Source: JACZXQ01 sp036986155 (GTDB lineage Bacteria; Gemmatimonadota; Gemmatimonadetes; Longimicrobiales; Gaopeijiaceae). Taken from it: a stretch of DNA of 40,699 nucleotides. Of the stretch, positions 24,326-31,961 are shown piece after piece. The position numbers and the translations under genes are program-made. Where the stretch lies: NCBI GenBank assembly GCA_036986155.1, contig BTRA01000011.1:1-40699 (forward strand), read 5' to 3'. The notes beneath the pieces are model-generated. The model made no database searches. It saw only the letters and a program-made list of their open reading frames with translations, and was not told where the DNA came from. Position 1 is the stretch's first letter. Each line of letters opens with the position of its first letter.

Positions 24326-24889
24326 TCACCGGTTGAACCGACTCATCGCTTCTTCGACACCTTCGGTAATCCAGACTTCAACCGCCTTGGTCAACTCCGG
24401 TAGCATCCCGACGACCAAGTCCTCGTCATGCGCGTCCATCGGTGACAGGACCCAGTCCGCAAGATCTTCCTCCGATGGGGCAATGCCTACTCCGACACGC
24501 ATCCGGGCGTAGACATCCGTTCCCAGCGCGCCCGTAATCGACCTCAGCCCGTTGTGCCCCCCGGTGCCCCCCTCGGGGCGGAACCGCACGCGGCCAACCT
24601 CCAAGGCGGCATCGTCTACCGCGACGAGCAGGTCCTCTTCGACCTCGAAGTCCGAGAGTAGGCGCAGCGAGGTCAGCGCCCCCCCGCTGTTGTTCATGAA
24701 TGTCGTCGGCTTCAACAGCCGGATATCACTTTCGCCGACCACGCCGTCGACGACCAGGGCCTTCCCCCGCTTCTCGAAGGGACCGAAACCCCAGTCGTAG
24801 GCGAGCCGATCGAGGACCCACCAACCGACGTTGTGACGTGTCTCGTCGTACTCCGAGCCAGGATTTCCGAGACCGACGACGACTTTCAC
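24326..24889 (-). CDS. pth: Peptidyl-tRNA hydrolase
   Basis: Frees tRNA from peptidyl-tRNAs that drop off the ribosome. The 187-residue protein has VVVGLGNPGSEYDETRHNVG, which holds Asn9 and the catalytic His19. It then shows PTTFMNNSGGAL with the Asn pair at 66-67, VAVDDAALEVGRVRFRPEGG with the Asp at 92-93, and GGHNGLRSI. All expected active-site residues are present. The order prs-rplY-pth is conserved in many bacteria and supports the call. It starts 21 bases after rplY. Confidence 0.97.
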   Translation of the reverse strand: MKVVVGLGNPGSEYDETRHNVGWWVLDRLAYDWGFGPFEKRGKALVVDGVVGESDIRLLKPTTFMNNSGGALTSLRLLSDFEVEEDLLVAVDDAALEVGRVRFRPEGGTGGHNGLRSITGALGTDVYARMRVGVGIAPSEEDLADWVLSPMDAHDEDLVVGMLPELTKAVEVWITEGVEEAMSRFNR

Positions 24890-24910
24890 GACCAGGCCGC
24901 CGGCAGCAGC

Positions 24911-25612
24911 CTAGCCTCCGGACCCGTCCTCGTCTCCACCCTCCTCGGATGGCGAACCGCCTTCGGCCGCAGGCGCTTCCTCGCCCTCGGCCAACTCTGC
25001 ACCCTCTTCGCCCTCCTCGAGCTCCTCTTCCGGCTCATCGACCTCGACGACCTTGGGTAGCGCCACCATGCAGATCGTCTGCTCGAGGTCGCTGATGAGT
25101 TCGACGTCCTCGGCCATCGGGATGCCCGAAACAAGCAAGGAATCCCCCACCTCGAGCGCGGTCACCTCGACCTCGAAGGATTCGGGAATCAAAGAAGGAA
25201 TGCATTTCACCCGAACCTCGTGGATAATCTGATCCATGATTCCGCCGCCCGTCCGGACGCCTTCCGACGTTCCCATCAGAATCACCGGGATGTCGACCTC
25301 GATCGCTACGCCCGTCTGGATCTGGTAGAAATCGACGTGGATAAGCTCGGTACGGAACGGATGACTCTGGATCTCCCGCACCAGAATGTCCATGTCCTCC
25401 TCACCTTCGATCGCCAAGCTGACGATCGTGTTCTCGACCGAGATGGACTGAAAGAGCTTGAGCGCCTCATGACCGTCCACCGTGAGAGGCATCGCGTCGA
25501 GGTCCTTGCCGTAAACGACGGCCGGGACCCGGCCGGCCCTTCTGATCTTCCGTGCGGCTCCCTTGCCGGTTTCGCCTCTTTTGACTGCGGCGAGTTCCAC
25601 CTTAGTCCTCAT
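24911..25612 (-). CDS. rplY: 50S ribosomal protein bL25 (Ctc form)
   Basis: Long (Ctc/TL5) form of bL25, 233 residues, which binds 5S rRNA. The N-terminal domain contains KRGETGKGAARKIRRAGRVP and AVVYGKDLDAMPLTVDGHEA. The C-terminal beta domain carries the typical IPVILMGTSEGVRTGGGIMD and VKCIPSLIPESFEVEVTALE. The last 45 or so residues form an acidic tail rich in E, G and A, longer than usual but common in this protein. The gene follows prs by 30 bases and precedes pth. Confidence 0.96.
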   Translation of the reverse strand: MRTKVELAAVKRGETGKGAARKIRRAGRVPAVVYGKDLDAMPLTVDGHEALKLFQSISVENTIVSLAIEGEEDMDILVREIQSHPFRTELIHVDFYQIQTGVAIEVDIPVILMGTSEGVRTGGGIMDQIIHEVRVKCIPSLIPESFEVEVTALEVGDSLLVSGIPMAEDVELISDLEQTICMVALPKVVEVDEPEEELEEGEEGAELAEGEEAPAAEGGSPSEEGGDEDGSGG

Positions 25613-25642
25613 GTCGCTTCTACCTTGCCGGAGCCGGCCGGC

Positions 25643-26590
25643 TCAAAAGAGCTGGCTCACCGACTCGTTCGAGTGAATGCACTGAATCGCCTGGGCGAGA
25701 AGGTCGGCCACGGAAAGAACCGTGAGGCCGTCGAACCGCCGGTCTTCGGGTATGTCGATGGTGTTCGTCACAACGAACTCCTCGAGGGGCGCAGCCGCCA
25801 GCTTCTCAGAGGCCTTGCCGGACAGCAGCGCGTGTGTGGCCGCGGCCGTGACGGTCTTCGCGCCACGTTCCTTGAGGGCGACCACTGCGTTGGCCAAAGT
25901 CCCCCCGGTATCCACCATGTCGTCGACGAGAAGGCAGTTCATGCCACCCACGTCTCCGACTACGTTGAGCACTTCGGCCACATTCGCCGTGGGGCGCCGC
26001 TTGTCGATGATCGCGAAACTCGCGTCCAGCCTCTTCGCGAAGCCGCGCGCCATCTTGGCCGATCCCACGTCGGGCGCCACCACGACCAGATCTTCGAGGC
26101 CCTTGCCGAGGAAGTACTTCGTGAGGACGGGCGCCGCATAAAGGTGGTCCACCGGGATGTCGAAGAACCCCTGGATCTGGTGTTGGTGGAAGTCCATTCC
26201 CACCAAGCGATCGGCACCGGCCGCCACGATCAGGTTGGCTACGAGCTTCGCGCCGATCGATACGCGCGGCTGGTCCTTGCGGTCCTGCCGACCGTAACCG
26301 TAGTACGGGACGACCGCCGTAACGCGCGCTGCGGAGGCTCGCTTCGCGGCGTCCAGGAGCAGCAGCAACTCCATGATACTCCCCGCGGGGGCTACCGTGG
26401 GCTGGATGATGAACACATCCCGGCCCCGGGCGTTCTTCTCGATCCGAACAAAGATTTCGCCGTCCGCGAAGTCACGAATCTCGACCCCGCTCGGATCCTC
26501 GCCGAGGATCTCACCGATCTCCATCGCCAGGGCGTGATTCGCGCGCCCTGCAAGTAGCTGTAACGGTCCTCTGCCGTACGGATCGTCCAT
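25643..26590 (-). CDS. prs: Ribose-phosphate diphosphokinase (PRPP synthetase)
   Basis: Makes phosphoribosyl pyrophosphate from ribose 5-phosphate and ATP, the precursor of nucleotides, His, Trp and NAD. At 315 residues from the chosen start it has normal length. Landmarks are LLAGRANHALAMEIGEILG, FADGEIFVRIEKNARGRDVF, VVPYYGYGRQDRK, the metal site DRLVGMDFHQHQIQGFFDIP, and the PRPP-binding loop CLLVDDMVDTGGT. The ATG at 26588-26590 follows AGGA; the open frame extends 23 codons upstream without family similarity. The final residues (CIHSNESVSQLF) also match the family. Confidence 0.97.
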   Translation of the reverse strand: MDDPYGRGPLQLLAGRANHALAMEIGEILGEDPSGVEIRDFADGEIFVRIEKNARGRDVFIIQPTVAPAGSIMELLLLLDAAKRASAARVTAVVPYYGYGRQDRKDQPRVSIGAKLVANLIVAAGADRLVGMDFHQHQIQGFFDIPVDHLYAAPVLTKYFLGKGLEDLVVVAPDVGSAKMARGFAKRLDASFAIIDKRRPTANVAEVLNVVGDVGGMNCLLVDDMVDTGGTLANAVVALKERGAKTVTAAATHALLSGKASEKLAAAPLEEFVVTNTIDIPEDRRFDGLTVLSVADLLAQAIQCIHSNESVSQLF

Positions 26591-26685
26591 TTGTCCTAGT
26601 CGATTTTGGTGCGAGTTGAGACAGCCTGAAAAACTAGATGGGATCCCGAAGCGAGTCAACGCCGAAATCGGCGTATCGAAAGGCC

Positions 26686-28491
26686 TCAGCGGGATGGCCG
26701 CACGACCCTCACCGCTCTGGTCACAGATACAGGCTCTCGCCCTTTCAGCGACAGCTCCAGGCGAAGCACGTAATCCCCCTCATCGACCTCGGGCAGATCG
26801 ACGTTGAGTGCCCGAAACTGCGGCCCGGGTTGGTAAGGACCCGGCTCGCTCCACTGGATGCGGAGTGGCTGGCTCCCACTGCCCAGGCCAACCAGCCTAC
26901 CGAACCGTCGGAAAAACCCCCGGCTCTCCCGGGAGAGGCTGAGCTCATACCCTACCTTCTCCGCCTCCCACCCAAGACCAAAGAGTTCCCAACCCACTGC
27001 CACTCGCTCGCCGGCCGTGAGTTCGGTCGTGGGTCGTACCAATCGCACCGCGTGGGCAAGGTCCTCGGGTAGGTGGTCCTGGGGCTCGAGCAGCACCAAA
27101 TCGGACAGCGTGGCTAGATCCGGCGGAATCGTGTCAACGGAAAGGCCATGTCGAATCCGACCGGCCCGCCCGAGTTCGGCGCTCCACGCCTCCAGGCTGA
27201 GGAGGTAGTCACCGGCCGGTGCCTGGAGGCTCACTGAGCCCTTCGGTCGGCCCATCACTCGGGCCTCCCCAGCCATCCCGTCCTTGCCGATCAGAAACAA
27301 CCCGATCTGTGGAGGAGCCTCGGTACGCTCGGGAACCGCCCATGGAATCACGTCATCCGGACCCACGGGCGGCTCGGGGTCGATGGACAGGTCGTCGCCC
27401 CTGTCGGAGGGCTGGTCGGGAAGGGCGGTCGCCCCTATGAGCACGAAGGTCTCACCTCTCGAGAACACCGCCAGCTGCCCCTCACCCTCGAGGAGATCCG
27501 GGGCATAGACCGGCGCGTAACTGCTTCTGGGCTTGAGTTTCTCCGGAACCCAGCGACCCGGCACAACCGCCGCAGGAGCCTTCAGCACGAATCCCGGCGG
27601 CATGACCTCGCGTGCGTCTTTTGGCTGATGACCGACCGTCCCACCCCAATTCTGAACCGAGCCGGCGTCGGGCCGGATACGCTCCCACGCCCGCTCCCAG
27701 CCGTAGCGGATCGTTAACTCCTCGAGATCGCCTCCCCAGGACATGCCCCATGGGTTGCGCGCCTTCTTCTTGATCGCCGACATGACCCGGCGGGAGTAGT
27801 GCTCAGTGAGCCGGTCGTTGCCGCCCACGACATACAGAGGGTCCGCCAGGAGCCAAACCTGCGACCAGATCGTGGCGCGGAGCGAATCCGGCTGACGATC
27901 GACGTACTCCTCAGCACTCGAGTCGAGGATGTACCTCGGATTTCTCCAGCGATCGGCCTCCTCCACGGGCATGGACGCGAGTGCAGACTCGAACGCCTGG
28001 AGCGCGGCACCGTACCTTCCAATTCCATGGTAGCTGAAGCCCAGGAGGGCGCGACACCACCAGTCGCCGGCCCACGCACATCGGGAAGCCAAGTCGGCCG
28101 CCTCCTCCCACCGGTTTTCCTCCGCAAGGTAGTAGACCCTTTGTCCCAAGACCCATCCATCGCCTGGGATACCCTCGGCCACCTCGGCCAGACGCATCAG
28201 GAGCACCTGACGGGCCTTGAGCAGTTCGGGAGCATCGGGCACGGGCGTCCAGTCATCGTCTCCGCCATGGGTCAGGCAGATTCGCCCTATGCGCTCGTCA
28301 CACGACCTCCCCGCGTAGCGGCGCGTGAATCTCATTCGCCGTCGCCGCAGTCGCTCGAACGAGGCCTGCGCGTGCCGCGCCCGCTTGTTGAGTTCGGAGG
28401 AGTCCGGGCGTAGTCCGGCCTGTGCCCAAATCGGCGCCGGTGGCTGGAAGTACAGGGCACCGAGTGCCAGGAGAAGACTCGTGCGATTCAT
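26686..28491 (-). CDS. Exported protein of unknown function with TPR-like and GWxTD-like regions
   Basis: A 601-residue protein that I do not recognise as a named family. The first 24 residues look like a Sec signal peptide (MNRTSLLLALGALYFQPPAP, then a likely cut after WAQA), so it should be periplasmic or outer-membrane attached. Residues about 85-175 contain helical repeats resembling TPRs (VYYLAEENRWEEAADLASRC, then IGRYGAALQAFESALASMP). A segment near residue 260, WGGDLEELTIRYGWERAWER, resembles the GWxTD domain found in Gemmatimonadota and Acidobacteria. The C-terminal half is beta-rich. Cysteines come in likely disulfide pairs in the N-terminal third. The ATG at 28489-28491 begins the signal peptide. 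It is divergent from the DUF481 gene. Confidence 0.65.
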   Translation of the reverse strand: MNRTSLLLALGALYFQPPAPIWAQAGLRPDSSELNKRARHAQASFERLRRRRMRFTRRYAGRSCDERIGRICLTHGGDDDWTPVPDAPELLKARQVLLMRLAEVAEGIPGDGWVLGQRVYYLAEENRWEEAADLASRCAWAGDWWCRALLGFSYHGIGRYGAALQAFESALASMPVEEADRWRNPRYILDSSAEEYVDRQPDSLRATIWSQVWLLADPLYVVGGNDRLTEHYSRRVMSAIKKKARNPWGMSWGGDLEELTIRYGWERAWERIRPDAGSVQNWGGTVGHQPKDAREVMPPGFVLKAPAAVVPGRWVPEKLKPRSSYAPVYAPDLLEGEGQLAVFSRGETFVLIGATALPDQPSDRGDDLSIDPEPPVGPDDVIPWAVPERTEAPPQIGLFLIGKDGMAGEARVMGRPKGSVSLQAPAGDYLLSLEAWSAELGRAGRIRHGLSVDTIPPDLATLSDLVLLEPQDHLPEDLAHAVRLVRPTTELTAGERVAVGWELFGLGWEAEKVGYELSLSRESRGFFRRFGRLVGLGSGSQPLRIQWSEPGPYQPGPQFRALNVDLPEVDEGDYVLRLELSLKGREPVSVTRAVRVVRPSR

Positions 28492-28535
28492 GCCGAACAG
28501 TACCACGCAGCCGGCCCGCGCGCTCCTCTCATTCC

Positions 28536-28563
28536 TTGCCCGATCTCGAAAACGAACTACGAT
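28536..28563 (+). promoter_or_regulatory. Candidate promoter of the DUF481 gene
   Basis: TTGCCC (28536-28541) and TACGAT (28558-28563) are separated by 16 bases and lie about 58 bases before the start codon of the DUF481 gene. Each box matches four of six consensus bases, so this is a plausible but unproved sigma-70-type promoter. Confidence 0.35.
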
Positions 28564-28620
28564 TTCCACAGCCGGGGATCCATCCCACCTTCGCGATCAC
28601 GAGTCCACGCAAGAGGAAGC

Positions 28621-29418
28621 ATGCGTTCGATCATCATACCAGTACTGTTCGCTGCGCTCGGGGTGTCGAGTGCGTCCGCTCAGGACTCCGATAATGGTTG
28701 GAGCGGAAGGGGTGACGTCGCCCTCTCTCGCAACACCGGCAGCACCGACTTCACGTCGGCTGCGCTGGAACACGGCCTGAGATTCCGTGGCGACGGCTTC
28801 CGGTTCGAGCTGGGTACCTCCTTCACGTACTCGCGGACCTCGATCACCTTCTCGTCCCGAGAACCCGGCGAACCGGACGAGGTCCAGACCACCAGTTTCG
28901 AGATCTACGAAGTCGACGCGGCCGTGCGTAAGGACTTCCGCACCGCCGTGTATGGATCCCTCAACTCGGCCTGGGACCGAGACCCGAGCCAGGGTATCCG
29001 AACCCGTGTACGGGCGCTCGGCGGCTTGGGTTGGAGGCCAGAGGGAGAAAAGATGTCCGGGCGCCTGGAAGCCTCCGCCGGCGTCATGTACGAGGTGGAG
29101 GTGGATGGTGACAGTGAGACCTTTCCGGCCCTCGGACTCACATTCGGTTTCGATCGTCGATTCGGATCCGGTGGAGATCTCTCTTTCGAATCGGATCTCG
29201 TGGGAAACCTTGAGGATACGCAGGACGTGTTGGTCGCCAGCAAAGTGAGCGTGAGCGCCAGTCTCACCGAGCGTTTCCTCCTGTCACTGCACTACCGGGT
29301 CGTGTGGGACAACAAGCCGGCCACCGCAGTGTTCGATCCGACCGGGACAGGCGAACTCACGAGCACGCCTCGGCGGACGCGCACGAGCCTCAGTGCCTCG
29401 ATTTCCGTGGTTTGGTAG
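28621..29418 (+). CDS. DUF481 family outer-membrane beta-barrel protein
   Basis: The only plus-strand gene I can support. The 265-residue product has a signal peptide (MRSIIIPVLFAALGVSSASA, cut before QDSDN). A chain of alternating hydrophobic strands follows, as in DUF481/YdiY-like barrels (GDVALSRNTGSTDFTSAALE, FELGTSFTYSRTSITF, GRLEASAGVMYEVEVD). It ends in a terminal aromatic residue (SASISVVW), the signal for barrel assembly. Family members are linked to salt or pH stress in some bacteria, but the actual role is unknown. GAGGAAGC before the ATG is a good ribosome site. It converges with the cysteine-rich gene. Confidence 0.82.
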   Translation: MRSIIIPVLFAALGVSSASAQDSDNGWSGRGDVALSRNTGSTDFTSAALEHGLRFRGDGFRFELGTSFTYSRTSITFSSREPGEPDEVQTTSFEIYEVDAAVRKDFRTAVYGSLNSAWDRDPSQGIRTRVRALGGLGWRPEGEKMSGRLEASAGVMYEVEVDGDSETFPALGLTFGFDRRFGSGGDLSFESDLVGNLEDTQDVLVASKVSVSASLTERFLLSLHYRVVWDNKPATAVFDPTGTGELTSTPRRTRTSLSASISVVW

Positions 29419-29449
29419 TGGTTTGGCAACGGGGGGCGGGCCTCCGGAC

Positions 29450-29466
29450 GGGGTGACGTACACCCC
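29450..29466. terminator. Candidate bidirectional terminator hairpin
   Basis: GGGGTG (29450-29455) and CACCCC (29461-29466) form a perfect 6-base-pair stem with a 5-base loop between the convergent DUF481 and cysteine-rich genes. There is no T-tract on either side, so the call rests on position and pairing only. Confidence 0.35.
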
Positions 29467-29702
29467 TATTCGCCGGCGGCCTCCGTCTCGCAGGAGCACT
29501 CCGGACCACAATCGGCCGAGCCGTGACATCCGCACCCGCATCTGCAACAGCAGCAGCCGAAACCCCACCAGCGCCGACGCCTCCCGCAGAGCATCCGGAT
29601 GATCATGCTTGCTATGATCAACATGAGGATCACGCTGGCGGGAGAACTCCGCCAGAATGCGACTACGCTGTTCAGATACCGGATGAGGGCTTCGCCGAAC
29701 AT
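29466..29702 (-). CDS. Cysteine-rich small membrane protein, unknown
   Basis: A 78-residue protein that I do not recognise. A hydrophobic helix spans about residues 22-39 (ASVILMLIIASMIIRML). An arginine cluster (RRRRWW, 41-46) follows, which by the positive-inside rule puts the tail in the cytoplasm. The tail has ten cysteines in 22 residues (50-53, 55, 57, 59, 65, 69 and 71), plus Cys39 at the end of the helix and one histidine (60). Metal binding is an obvious possibility but is inference. The start is supported by GGGAGG eight bases before the ATG at 29700-29702. It stands alone, between the DUF481 gene and tRNA-Gln. Confidence 0.6.
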   Translation of the reverse strand: MFGEALIRYLNSVVAFWRSSPASVILMLIIASMIIRMLCGRRRRWWGFGCCCCRCGCGCHGSADCGPECSCETEAAGE

Positions 29703-29742
29703 ATGTCCGCCTCCCGAGGGTTTTCGACTATCGGTCCCTTAA

Positions 29743-29762
29743 CTCTTTAGACGAGTAAAGAG
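29743..29762. repeat. Inverted repeat upstream of the cysteine-rich gene
   Basis: CTCTTTA (29743-29749) and TAAAGAG (29756-29762) form a perfect 7-base-pair repeat with a 6-base spacer, about 40 bases before the start codon. It is the only AT-rich symmetric element in the 227-base gap to tRNA-Gln and could be an operator or a leader hairpin. I see nothing else in that gap. Confidence 0.4.
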
Positions 29763-29929
29763 GCGCCAAGGTTTCGTGGGGGCTGGTCGGTCGGAGGGCG
29801 GGCCGGGAGGCTAGCGGGAGGCTTCGTCGACAATACGTATGAGTCCGATCACACCATACGTCTACCCTTGAACCGCGTCGGCGTCGGCCGTTTTCCGCCA
29901 CCAGGGCCTCGTGCCGCACGACGCTTCAA

Positions 29930-30000
29930 TAGCCCCCCCAGGGTTCGAACCTGGACCAGCGGCTCCAAAGGCCACTGTGCTGCCATTACACCAGGGGGCT
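29930..30000 (-). tRNA. tRNA-Gln (anticodon TTG)
   Basis: A complete cloverleaf of 71 nt. The acceptor stem is AGCCCCC/GGGGGCT, the D stem GTGT/GCAC and the anticodon stem GTGGC/GCCGC with loop CTTTGGA. The T arm is CCAGG-TTCGAAC-CCTGG. All stems pair, and the discriminator base is A. The 3' CCA is not encoded, so it must be added by the CCA-adding enzyme whose gene lies at 36307-37593. tRNA-Gln between ispE and prs is a known arrangement in several bacterial groups. Confidence 0.97.
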
Positions 30001-30034
30001 CTCGACCAATCCTAACGCTTTCCTTGAACGGATC

Positions 30035-30949
30035 TCAACCCCGGGCGAGATGCATCTGCGGCCAGGCCGTCAACGTCTCTGTCACCAGGAACGAGACCTC
30101 CGAAAAAGACTCGGCGAGCTTTTCGGCCGCCTCGGCGGCCGTGTCTTCCTTCTCGAAGAGTCCGAAGACGGCAGCACCACTTCCCGCCAGGCGTGCCAGG
30201 AAGGCCCCAGCCTCCTCGATCTCGTTCCGAAGTACACCAAGTGAGGGGTGCCGGTCGAAGATGACGTCCTCGAAGTCGTTGGCGGCGTCCTTGGCGGCGC
30301 CATCCCAGTCGGGCATCGTCCGGACATTCACGACCTCGTAATCATCCGTCGTGAATGCATCGGTGCACCCCCGGGAGTCGGCGAGCATCGAATAGGCCTC
30401 GGCGGTGCTCATGTGGATCGGCGGGAGGGCCAACACGACGGGCGTTTCCGGTAGAGCGTCGATGGGAACGAGCCGGTCCCCTCGGTCGAAGCCGAGCGCG
30501 CATGGAGAGGGGGACAGAAAAAAAGGTACATCCGCGCCGAGACCGCGCCCGATGAGGGATAGATCCACCTCCGACAGAAGATCGCCGTGTAGGCGGTTCA
30601 GAAGCTTGAGAGCCGCCGCCGCATCCGACGAACCTCCGCCGAGTCCCGCTCCCGCTGGAATGGCCTTTTCGAGTGTCATCCGCGCACCGTCGGCCACCCC
30701 AGCCTCCGCGATAAACGCCGTGGCCGCCCGATAAACGAGATTGTCGCGTGGATCACCCAAGTCGGCACCCTCCACGCTCAACTCCAGGCCGCGCTCCGCC
30801 AGTGCCACCGTGAGCACATCAAAAAAACCCACAGCCGCGAACTGTGTCTCGAGTTGGTGGTACCCCGCCTCGTCTTGACCGAGGACCCTCAGATCGATGT
30901 TGATCTTGGCGGGTGCCTCTACGCGGAGTCCACGACGCTCAGAGTGCAT
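30035..30949 (-). CDS. ispE: 4-diphosphocytidyl-2-C-methyl-D-erythritol kinase
   Basis: GHMP-family kinase that phosphorylates CDP-methylerythritol in the MEP isoprenoid pathway. The 304-residue protein has VEAPAKINIDLRVLGQDEAG near the N terminus, the ATP-binding glycine-rich motif PAGAGLGGGSSDAAAALKLL, GLGADVPFFLSPSPCALGF and the C-terminal LAGSGAAVFGLF. The ATG at 30947-30949 lies inside the end of the upstream flippase-like gene, an 11-base overlap, with GGGAGG-type sequence before it. tRNA-Gln follows 34 bases downstream. Confidence 0.96.
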   Translation of the reverse strand: MHSERRGLRVEAPAKINIDLRVLGQDEAGYHQLETQFAAVGFFDVLTVALAERGLELSVEGADLGDPRDNLVYRAATAFIAEAGVADGARMTLEKAIPAGAGLGGGSSDAAAALKLLNRLHGDLLSEVDLSLIGRGLGADVPFFLSPSPCALGFDRGDRLVPIDALPETPVVLALPPIHMSTAEAYSMLADSRGCTDAFTTDDYEVVNVRTMPDWDGAAKDAANDFEDVIFDRHPSLGVLRNEIEEAGAFLARLAGSGAAVFGLFEKEDTAAEAAEKLAESFSEVSFLVTETLTAWPQMHLARG

Positions 30950-31961
30950 CGGCACTACTCCCTCCCTTCCCGTTGATGTCATTGAGGGAAAACCCGAGCC
31001 GCCAGGCGTAGTACAGGCCGAATAGGGTAATCGGGACGAATCCGCCGAAATGATAGCCGAACGCGAACGCCAACGTTTGCGGACCGGGCATACCGTACAC
31101 GTCGATCAGAGCCAGAGCGGCCCCCGCCTGGAAGGTCCCGAAGAAGCCAGGAGCGGCAGGCACGGCGACGGCGAACGCCACGACGGCTTCCGTGAATATC
31201 GCGGCGCTGAAGCCGACGTCCACGCCAAAGGCCTTGAATCCCATCCAGAACGAGAGGCCGTGCCACAACCAGAATCCATAGCTCCATGCTACAGCCTTGA
31301 ACAGCAGTACCGGACTTCGAAAGAGTCGCATCGCCTGAAGGAACGAATCGAGGGCTTCAACGACACGCCCACGCCATCGACCCGGCAACCGCGTGGCCAT
31401 GCGTCCGGTCACCCGCACCACGGGCTCCGGGAAAAACAGCATCGCCAGTAGTAAAACGATCAGGATGGCCATGAACACGAACGCACCCCGGACCAGCAAG
31501 CCGAGATCACCCGAAAACAGCGCGACCGAATCGGGAAACCCGGGGGAGAGTACGGCGATGAACAAGAAAGACAGCATGACCACGGTGTCCAGGAATCGCT
31601 CTACCACCAGGGTCCCGAGCGCGCCCGAAAACGACAGCCGCTCGAGCCGCCCCAACGCGTAGGGACGAGCGAGCTCCCCCACGCGCCCCGGGATGAGATT
31701 GGTCACCATGAAGCCGATGCTTATTCCGGCCCAGCGGCTATGCAGTGCGGTGTCGGGCTTGAGGGGGTGCAGGAATATCTTCCAGCGCATCGCCCGGATG
31801 AAATACCCCGAAGTGCCTACGAACACGGAGCCGAAGAACCACCACGGGTTGCCGGTCGCAATCTGCTGCGCGACCTCGGCGATCTCGACGTCACGCAGGA
31901 CCCACCAGATCAGGAGGACGCTTACCGCGATGCCGAGGATCCAGCGCCAGGCGCCCTTCAA
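30939..31961 (-). CDS. Flippase-like / lysylphosphatidylglycerol synthase TM-region protein
   Basis: A 340-residue polytopic membrane protein of the LPG_synthase_TM (UPF0104) group. It has about eight hydrophobic segments, and family features such as YFIRAMRWKIFLHPL, GISIGFMVTNLIPGRVGELA (the GRxGE-type loop) and VAVPAAPGFFGTFQAGAALA. Members occur as stand-alone proteins or as the membrane half of MprF and are thought to move lipids across the membrane. The lysyl-transferase domain is absent here, so lipid lysylation is not implied. The start is a TTG sharing TTGA with the pdxJ stop. A lipid substrate cannot be named. Confidence 0.85.
   Translation of the reverse strand: MKGAWRWILGIAVSVLLIWWVLRDVEIAEVAQQIATGNPWWFFGSVFVGTSGYFIRAMRWKIFLHPLKPDTALHSRWAGISIGFMVTNLIPGRVGELARPYALGRLERLSFSGALGTLVVERFLDTVVMLSFLFIAVLSPGFPDSVALFSGDLGLLVRGAFVFMAILIVLLLAMLFFPEPVVRVTGRMATRLPGRWRGRVVEALDSFLQAMRLFRSPVLLFKAVAWSYGFWLWHGLSFWMGFKAFGVDVGFSAAIFTEAVVAFAVAVPAAPGFFGTFQAGAALALIDVYGMPGPQTLAFAFGYHFGGFVPITLFGLYYAWRLGFSLNDINGKGGSSADAL

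Noticed and set aside
22197..24512. A 771-codon open frame on the plus strand opposite hppA
   Set aside because: hppA on the other strand is certain from its motifs; the plus-strand product is rich in H, R and G with no family similarity, a common by-product of GC-rich codons.
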